Shown: positions 4,201-9,284 of the stretch, in pieces
How the letters are laid out: each line of letters begins with the position of its first letter
Position numbering within the stretch: position 1 is the first letter of the stretch
NCBI GenBank assembly: GCA_900539665.1
Contig: UQCV01000091.1
Coordinates: forward strand, 1 to 9,284
Source: an uncultured Succinivibrionaceae bacterium
GTDB taxonomy: Bacteria; Pseudomonadota; Gammaproteobacteria; Enterobacterales; Succinivibrionaceae
Reading direction: 5' to 3'
Length of the DNA: 9,284 nucleotides
Notes under the pieces: generated by a model
What the model was told of the DNA's origin: nothing
Seen by the model: only the letters and a program-made list of their open reading frames with translations
The model's database searches: none
Translations under genes and position numbers: made by a program

Positions 4201-5955
4201 ATGCACGACAATACGGAATTATTTGATACGCTTGGTATTCTAGAAAGCGAACGCGAAAACCTAGTTAAGGCCGCGACAGCTGAGAATAAACCAATGCTCT
4301 CTTATCTCGTGGAAAAGGGGATCGTTGATTCGTTTACCGCCCAAACGCGTATCGTAAATAAGTACAAAATGTACGGTTGGCAATTTCGTGACATTGATAT
4401 CGACAACCTAGAAGACCTCAAAAACGCTAATAAAGCTCTTTATGAAAACAAAGACTGCATTCGTCTTATCAAACAGTACCACGCCCTTCCTTATGAAAAG
4501 AAAGGTGGCGTTGTCTACATTGCAGTTTCTGACCCAACTAACAACGAAATTCTCGATCGCTTTGGGAGCATCTGCGGGTTTACAGATTTTTGTATCGCTG
4601 ATGAAGTTAAACTTACTAAGGCCATTACTACCCTATTTGGCTCCGCCTCCGAAGTATTCGACAAAGTAGACTATGGTGACGAAGATGTCAGTGTCGACTT
4701 AGATGCCGATGCATCTGGCGCTGATGATGATGACGACCCATTAGCAGATGACACTGACAATAACGCTCCGGTAGTTCGTATTATCAACGGCTTTTTAAAC
4801 TCAGCGGTAAAGCAAGGTGCATCTGACCTTCACTTCGAACCATACGAAAAGAAATATCGCGTACGTTTTCGTATTGACGGTATTTTGCACGAACAAAAAC
4901 TCCATAAAAGTAGTGGCGAAGCTCAGGAAATTCCTATTTCCTACGCCCCAAAACTTGCAGCACGTATCAAAGTTATTTCACACCTTGATATCGCAGAACG
5001 TCGTGTTCCACAGGACGGTCGTATAAAATTCACCCTCGCTAGTGGCAAAACCATCGATATGCGTGTGAACACCCTACCAACTCTATGGGGTGAAAAGATT
5101 GTAATGCGTATCCTCGATTCCTCAGCCGCTAAGCTTGATATCGATAAACTAGGTTATGAACCAGAACAAAAGGAAAAATACCTCGGCGCTTTAAATAAGC
5201 CCCAAGGCTTGATTCTTGTAACTGGGCCAACAGGTTCCGGTAAGACCGTGTCCCTATATACCGGCTTACGTATCTTAAACCAGGTAGAACGCAACGTATC
5301 TACCGCGGAGGACCCTGTTGAAATTAACCTTGAAGGGATTAACCAGGTACAAATTAATAATAAAGCAGGGCTTAACTTTGCTAGTGCGTTAAGAGCCTTC
5401 CTCCGTCAGGATCCGGATGTCATCATGGTAGGGGAAATTCGTGACCTTGAAACTGCTGAAATCGCCATTAAAGCAGCTCAAACAGGTCACTTAGTGCTTT
5501 CAACCTTGCATACTAACTCTGCGCCAGAAACCCTTACCCGTCTGCTCAACATGGGGGTTCCGGCATTTAATATCGCATCATCTGTGACTCTTATTATGGC
5601 TCAGCGTTTGGCTAGACGGTTGTGTGACAAATGTAAAATTCTTGACGACACGCCTGAGCATGAATTAGTCAATTTAGGCTATACTGAACAGATTGATCCG
5701 GGAGCACCAATCTATAAAGCTAACACAGCAGGCTGCCCAGCTTGTTCTGGTGGCTACAAAGGACGTGTCGGCGTTTACGAAATATTCAAAATGTCAGATT
5801 CACTCTCTCAGCTCATCATGGAAGGTGGCAATTCATTGCAAATTGCCGCTTTAGCAGAGCAAGAGGGCATGGTTCCCTTAAGAAAATCGGGATGGAAAAA
5901 GGTGGCACAAGGAGTAACCAGTATCTCTGAAATCCTTCGTGTAACATCGGGCTAA
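4201..5955 (+). CDS. pilB: Type IV pilus extension ATPase PilB
   Basis: Cytoplasmic hexameric ATPase that powers pilus polymerisation through PilC. The 584-residue product has an N-terminal PilB/GspE domain (about 1-150), an acidic Asp-rich linker (157-187, including a run of five Asp) and the secretion ATPase core from about 190. Visible motifs are Walker A GPTGSGKT (342-349), the Asp box TAEDPVE with Glu370, Walker B around DPDVIMVGE (404-412, Glu412), the His box TGHLVLSTLHTN (His430, His437), and a tetracysteine zinc site C475-x2-C478 with C512-x2-C515. ATG 4201 is preferred, 6 nt after GGAG (4191-4194); a TTG at 4189 sits only 2 nt after AAGGAG (4181-4186). Downstream pilC, pilD and coaE identify a pilus system rather than type II secretion GspE. 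No pilin gene lies directly upstream. Confidence 0.95.
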   Translation: MHDNTELFDTLGILESERENLVKAATAENKPMLSYLVEKGIVDSFTAQTRIVNKYKMYGWQFRDIDIDNLEDLKNANKALYENKDCIRLIKQYHALPYEKKGGVVYIAVSDPTNNEILDRFGSICGFTDFCIADEVKLTKAITTLFGSASEVFDKVDYGDEDVSVDLDADASGADDDDDPLADDTDNNAPVVRIINGFLNSAVKQGASDLHFEPYEKKYRVRFRIDGILHEQKLHKSSGEAQEIPISYAPKLAARIKVISHLDIAERRVPQDGRIKFTLASGKTIDMRVNTLPTLWGEKIVMRILDSSAAKLDIDKLGYEPEQKEKYLGALNKPQGLILVTGPTGSGKTVSLYTGLRILNQVERNVSTAEDPVEINLEGINQVQINNKAGLNFASALRAFLRQDPDVIMVGEIRDLETAEIAIKAAQTGHLVLSTLHTNSAPETLTRLLNMGVPAFNIASSVTLIMAQRLARRLCDKCKILDDTPEHELVNLGYTEQIDPGAPIYKANTAGCPACSGGYKGRVGVYEIFKMSDSLSQLIMEGGNSLQIAALAEQEGMVPLRKSGWKKVAQGVTSISEILRVTSG

Positions 5956-5971
5956 TATCAAGGAACAGATT

Positions 5972-7192
5972 ATGCCAGCAAAATCAAAAAAAGACTTTAT
6001 AAACTTTAAATGGCAGGGTAAAAACCGTAAGGGCAAGAAGCTTTCCGGTTATATGTGTTGCCGTAGCCCGGAAGTACTCAAAAGCGAGCTCCGTAAGCAA
6101 AATATAACTGTCATGAACGTCAAGGAATACAAAACTATCCTTGGCGATGGTCCTGCTATCAAGCCTGTAGATATTGCCACCCTTTCACGACAGATTTCTA
6201 CCATGCTTTCAGCTGGGGTACCATTGGTTCAATCAATTGAACTCTTAGCGCAAAGCCATGATAAGCTCAAGATGCGTATGTTGCTCTCTGATATCTGCGA
6301 AGACGTATCAGCAGGTACTCCATTTAATATGGCTTTAAGAAAGCACCCTAAGTACTTCGATAAACTATATTGCGACCTTGTAGGTGCCGGTGAAGTTTCT
6401 GGTGCTCTCGAAAAGATTTATGACCAGATTGCAACCTATCGCGAAAAGAACGAAGCTCTTAAATCAAAGATTAAAAAGGCTTTGATGTATCCGACTATCG
6501 TGGTGCTCATTGCTGCCGGTGTTACCGCTATTTTGCTTTTATACGTAGTACCTCAGTTCGAAGCGATCTTTAGTAGCTTCGGGGCCGAACTCCCTGCCTT
6601 CACCCAAATGGTCGTTGCTCTATCACGTTGGCTCCAAAATTGGTGGTTTGTAATTTTCCCTATCATCTTTGGTGGGATTGCCGGTATGATCATGGCTTAC
6701 AAGCGCCACGAAGGCTTTCACAATTACGCCGATGCTTGCTTGCTTCGCATTCCAGCCGTGGGTAAGATTTTGGAAAAAGGCTGTATGGCACGTTTTGCTT
6801 CAACCTTAGCTACTACCTTTGCCGCTGGTATTCCGTTAGTCGACTCTTTGGTTTCCGCCTCTGGGGCTGCTGGTAATGCGCAATTTACTAATGCCATTCT
6901 CGATATCCGCCAAGACGTAATGACTGGGATGCCACTTAACACTGCTATGCGTTCCACTATGATGTTCCCACCTATGATGAACCAGATGGTAATGATTGGT
7001 GAAGAAGCAGGTTCTCTTGATGCTATGCTTAACAAGGTAGCTGGTATTTACCAACAAGAAGTGGACGATGCGGTTGACGGGTTGTCCTCATTGCTCGAAC
7101 CGGTCATCATGGTATTTTTGGGTGTGGTAATCGGCGGTCTCGTTATCGCTATGTACCTCCCAATCTTCTCTATGGGTAGCGTTATTCACTAA
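5972..7192 (+). CDS. pilC: Type IV pilus inner-membrane platform protein PilC
   Basis: Polytopic inner-membrane protein that couples PilB to pilin insertion and extraction. The 406-residue sequence begins with the usual short cytoplasmic strand region (FKWQGKNRKGKKLSG, 12-26) and contains two GspF-type domains (about 72-195 and 275-397), each opening with a similar RxxxTxxxAGxPLVxS segment (SAGVPLVQSIE at 80-90, AAGIPLVDSL at 284-293). Hydrophobic membrane segments lie near 175-195, 222-243 and 377-399. Length and architecture match PilC and TapC of gammaproteobacteria. ATG 5972 follows AAGGA (5960-5964) by 7 nt and begins 16 nt after the pilB stop, so the two genes form an operon. A strong terminator directly follows, separating it from pilD. 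Confidence 0.95.
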   Translation: MPAKSKKDFINFKWQGKNRKGKKLSGYMCCRSPEVLKSELRKQNITVMNVKEYKTILGDGPAIKPVDIATLSRQISTMLSAGVPLVQSIELLAQSHDKLKMRMLLSDICEDVSAGTPFNMALRKHPKYFDKLYCDLVGAGEVSGALEKIYDQIATYREKNEALKSKIKKALMYPTIVVLIAAGVTAILLLYVVPQFEAIFSSFGAELPAFTQMVVALSRWLQNWWFVIFPIIFGGIAGMIMAYKRHEGFHNYADACLLRIPAVGKILEKGCMARFASTLATTFAAGIPLVDSLVSASGAAGNAQFTNAILDIRQDVMTGMPLNTAMRSTMMFPPMMNQMVMIGEEAGSLDAMLNKVAGIYQQEVDDAVDGLSSLLEPVIMVFLGVVIGGLVIAMYLPIFSMGSVIH

Positions 7193-7209
7193 TAAATCAA
7201 AGTGATACG

Positions 7210-7250
7210 AGGCTTCACCTTATCAAGATATGGTGAAGCCTTTTTATTTT
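7210..7250 (+). terminator. Intrinsic terminator after pilC
   Basis: AGGCTTCACC (7210-7219) pairs perfectly with GGTGAAGCCT (7232-7241), and TATC/GATA inside the loop may extend it; a T-rich tail runs to 7250. It sits 17 nt after the pilC stop, so much of the pilBC transcript should end before pilD. Confidence 0.92.
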
Positions 7251-7267
7251 AAAGCGTCCCCAAAAAG

Positions 7268-7289
7268 TATAGAATACTAGAGCTATAAC
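7268..7289 (+). promoter_or_regulatory. Possible promoter region of pilD-coaE-yacG
   Basis: Two -10-like hexamers, TAGAAT (7270-7275) and TATAAC (7284-7289), lie between the pilC terminator and pilD. Neither has a recognisable -35 at the right distance. A promoter is expected here because of the strong upstream terminator. AGTAT-AGA-ATACT (7266-7278) is a short dyad over the first one. Confidence 0.25.
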
Positions 7290-7343
7290 TCTCGCTAACC
7301 TTAATATCAACCCTTCTTCACAGTCTGGATAAAAGGATTTACC

Positions 7344-8231
7344 ATGCAATACCTTCACGATCTGCTAACCATGATGCAGGCGTACCCCACTGTTTTCTAC
7401 ATCTACGTCGTTATTCTTGGCCTTTTAGTTGGTAGTTTTTTAAACGTAGTAATCTACCGTTTACCGGTAATGATGGAAAACAACTTTAAAGACGAATTCC
7501 AAGAATATTTTCATCCTGAACAACCATTACCTAAACGCGAACGTTTTAATTTAATGGTGCCGCGTTCTCATTGTCCTAACTGCGGTCATAAGATTACCGC
7601 TTGGGAAAACATTCCTGTTTTAAGCTATATTTTTCTACACGGTAAATGTAGTGGCTGTGGACAACCCATTTCCCTAAGATATCCGCTAGTAGAAGCTTTT
7701 ACTGGGCTTATGACTTTTATTGTCGCTTGGAAATTTGGCCCTACCGCCGCAGGCGCTGGCGCCATCGTGCTCACTTGGGGCTTAATTGCCATGGCCGGCA
7801 TAGACTTTGATAAAATGCTCATTCCCGATGAGATTATTTACCCTTTACTTTGGCTTGGTTTACTTTTTAACTGGCAAGACGTTTTTGTCAGCCTCGATCT
7901 AGCCGTATTAGGCGCCGCTACCGGCTATTTAATTCTTTGGGGTATTTATTGGGGTTTTAAACTCTTAACCGGTAAAGAAGGCATGGGCTATGGTGACTTT
8001 AAACTAACCGCTTGCTTAGGCGCTTGGCTTGGAATCAAAATGCTCCCCGCAATTATTTTTACCTCAGCTTTAGCTGGAGCAGTCATTGGTGGAATCTATT
8101 TACTTTGTACTTATAAACGTGGTTCTCGTCCGATTCCATTTGGTCCATATATCGCTACAGCAGGTTTTATCGTCCTTCTTTATGGTAACGAAATTAACTC
8201 TTGGTATTTAAACCTCATCATGGGGTATTAA
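7344..8231 (+). CDS. pilD: Prepilin peptidase / N-methyltransferase PilD
   Basis: Inner-membrane aspartic protease that removes prepilin leader peptides after Gly(-1) and methylates the new N-terminal residue; in many species it also serves pseudopilins of type II secretion. The 295-residue protein starts with a membrane segment (about 16-36) running into GSFLNVVIYRLP. Next comes the cytoplasmic loop with the tetracysteine zinc motif C77-x2-C80 and C102-x2-C105, then several hydrophobic helices from about 118 to the C-terminus. The two catalytic aspartates are recognisable as Asp154 (GIDFDKMLIPD) and Asp218 (GYGDFK, the GxGD motif), 64 residues apart as in characterised family members. AAGGA (7333-7337) lies 6 nt before ATG 7344. 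It heads a unit with coaE and yacG, the conserved gammaproteobacterial order. Confidence 0.95.
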   Translation: MQYLHDLLTMMQAYPTVFYIYVVILGLLVGSFLNVVIYRLPVMMENNFKDEFQEYFHPEQPLPKRERFNLMVPRSHCPNCGHKITAWENIPVLSYIFLHGKCSGCGQPISLRYPLVEAFTGLMTFIVAWKFGPTAAGAGAIVLTWGLIAMAGIDFDKMLIPDEIIYPLLWLGLLFNWQDVFVSLDLAVLGAATGYLILWGIYWGFKLLTGKEGMGYGDFKLTACLGAWLGIKMLPAIIFTSALAGAVIGGIYLLCTYKRGSRPIPFGPYIATAGFIVLLYGNEINSWYLNLIMGY

Positions 8232-8277
8232 ACAGCCATTTTTGTCCATCACAACTAAAGGAGAACCGACTAAGTTT

Positions 8278-8943
8278 ATGGCTATAGAACCTAAACCTAA
8301 CATTTATCACCCCGAGCTTATAGGTTCTAAGTGGATTTTAGGCCTAACAGGAGGCATTTGCTGTGGCAAAACCACCGCTAGTGCTATCTTTGCCGAACTA
8401 GGTTGTACCGTAGTTGATGCCGACATCTCGGCTCGAGAAGTTGTTGCTCCTAAAACCCCTGGACTTGAAGCTATAAAAGCGCACTTTGGAACGAAAATTT
8501 TAAACTCCGATGGTACCCTTAACCGCCGGGCATTGCGGGATATCATCTTTTTTAATGAAGCGGAAAAGCAGTTTTTAAATCAGCTTTTGCATCCACTTAT
8601 TAAAGAAAATATCTTGCAAAAACTTAAAACGGCTACCGGGTGCTACACTGTGCTCGCCGCTCCGCTTTTATTTGAAAATAAGCTCGAAAGGATACCTGAC
8701 TTTATCTTATGCATGGATATTGATGAAGAAACACAGATTCAAAGAGTTTGTGCTCGTGATGGTTCCTCTCGCGCTATTGCCGAAGCTATTATCAAATCCC
8801 AGCTCCCGCGAAGCTATAAAAACGCCCACAGCAATATAGTCTTAGAATCAAACTTTCCTCAACCTCAAGACATGGCGCAAAAAATCCATGCCTTACACCA
8901 AGATTTTTTACAACTAGCCTCGCTTAAGGAAAAAAAACAATGA
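8278..8943 (+). CDS. coaE: Dephospho-CoA kinase
   Basis: Cytosolic kinase for the last step of coenzyme A synthesis, phosphorylating the ribose 3'-hydroxyl of dephospho-CoA. The 221-residue product aligns with E. coli CoaE (206 aa): GLTGG and the P-loop at 25-32, VVDADISAREVV, DGTLNRRALRDIIF, LLHPLI, the APLLFEN segment, and a C-terminal HQDFLQLAS. The P-loop reads GGICCGKT, keeping Gly-x4-Gly-Lys-Thr but with Cys-Cys where E. coli has Gly-Ser. There is an N-terminal extension of about 17 residues before the first strand. The start is uncertain: ATG 8278 is the only good codon but lies 14 nt after AAAGGAG (8257-8263); an in-frame TTG at 8242 has no ribosome-binding site. It follows pilD by 46 nt and overlaps yacG by 4 nt. 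Confidence 0.94.
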   Translation: MAIEPKPNIYHPELIGSKWILGLTGGICCGKTTASAIFAELGCTVVDADISAREVVAPKTPGLEAIKAHFGTKILNSDGTLNRRALRDIIFFNEAEKQFLNQLLHPLIKENILQKLKTATGCYTVLAAPLLFENKLERIPDFILCMDIDEETQIQRVCARDGSSRAIAEAIIKSQLPRSYKNAHSNIVLESNFPQPQDMAQKIHALHQDFLQLASLKEKKQ

Positions 8944-9167
8944 CCACCATCGTTAAATGCCCATCATGTGGTAAAGAAGTTGCTTGGACTAAAGATAATC
9001 CATTCCGTCCATTTTGTTCTGAAAGATGTAAAACTCTAGATTTTGGTGATTGGGTTACTGGACGCAATGCTATCAGCACCCCACTTACCCCTGAGGATAT
9101 GGAAAAAGAAGAAGTTTTGGCCGCCTTTAGAGAAGCAGCTGAAGCCGACCACAAAAACGAAGATTAA
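8940..9167 (+). CDS. yacG: Zinc-ribbon DNA gyrase inhibitor YacG
   Basis: Small protein of 75 residues. In E. coli the homologue binds GyrB and inhibits gyrase. The zinc knuckle is complete: C7-x2-C10 in KCPSCGK and C26-x3-C30 in FCSERCK, followed by the family signature LxDFGxW as TLDFGDWVTG and an acidic, helical C-terminus. The start ATG overlaps the coaE stop as ATGA, and AAGGA (8926-8930) lies 9 nt upstream inside coaE, so the two genes are translationally linked. The pilD-coaE-yacG order is widespread in gammaproteobacteria. No clear terminator follows; only a weak possible stem precedes the T-run near 9217-9222. Confidence 0.95.
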   Translation: MTTIVKCPSCGKEVAWTKDNPFRPFCSERCKTLDFGDWVTGRNAISTPLTPEDMEKEEVLAAFREAAEADHKNED

Positions 9168-9267
9168 CCTTAAAACCGCAACCTTCTAATAACCTGAGAC
9201 CGACGAACTCCTCATGTTTTTTATAGGCTAATAGTAAGTACGCATGAATAAAAGAATTTTGTAAAGA

Positions 9268-9284
9268 ATGGCTAAAACAAAGGC
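9268..9284 (+). CDS. Possible start of a further gene (partial)
   Basis: ATG at 9268 opens a frame beginning Met-Ala-Lys-Thr-Lys and runs off the right edge. Only a weak purine-rich stretch (GTAAAGA) precedes it with little spacing. Five codons are too few to identify a product. Confidence 0.25.

Noticed and set aside
4201..7192. Type II secretion GspE-GspF instead of PilB-PilC
   Set aside because: The families are homologous, but the pilD-coaE-yacG neighbourhood and absence of other gsp genes favour the pilus.
9244..9264. Mini-gene ATG...TAA of six codons just before the final ATG
   Set aside because: No ribosome-binding site of note and too short to distinguish from chance; the leader peptide idea has no support.

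Overview
The window reads as ordinary chromosomal backbone of an AT-rich gammaproteobacterium. GlyA, XerD, CoaE and YacG all resemble their enterobacterial counterparts. The order pilB-pilC-pilD-coaE-yacG is typical of the gammaproteobacterial type IV pilus locus, called tapBCD in Aeromonas. The low GC and the strongly biased codons of glyA and of a small lipoprotein would fit a host-associated relative of the Aeromonadales such as a Succinivibrionaceae member, but that placement is inference.

Layout. Bases 1-99 (minus strand) carry the start of a type IV pilin-like gene that runs off the window; its hydrophobic helix is canonical but its leader is not. It lies back to back with glyA (338-1594, plus), and the two candidate -35 boxes form an inverted repeat. 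A strong terminator follows glyA, then about 450 bp of AT-rich spacer with several inverted repeats. Next is a small, apparently highly expressed lipoprotein (2134-2601) with a glycan-binding-like sequence, a promoter, a possible CRP site and its own terminator. The following spacer of about 570 bp has a 96-bp tract without a single G on the plus strand, a 17-bp direct repeat, a perfect TATAAT box, and a long leader with an 8-bp tandem repeat and three hairpins, leading into xerD (3177-4082).

The right half is the pilus assembly cluster. pilB (4201-5955) has a 10-bp inverted repeat whose arms overlap its putative -35 and -10. pilC (5972-7192) is co-transcribed with pilB and ends at a strong terminator. 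pilD (7344-8231), coaE (8278-8943) and yacG (8940-9167) follow as a second unit, with an ATGA overlap between the last two. The final 17 bases may begin another gene.

How the parts work together. PilB (extension ATPase), PilC (inner-membrane platform) and PilD (prepilin peptidase and N-methylase) are the core of a type IV pilus machine. The expected major pilin gene is not upstream of pilB; xerD occupies that place, and the only pilin-like sequence is the odd fragment at the left edge. GlyA, XerD, CoaE and YacG are housekeeping functions. I found no clear undescribed system. The best leads are the abnormal pilin fragment, the G-free (rut-like) tract, the palindromic pilB promoter, the repeat-bearing xerD leader and the Cys-Cys P-loop of CoaE.
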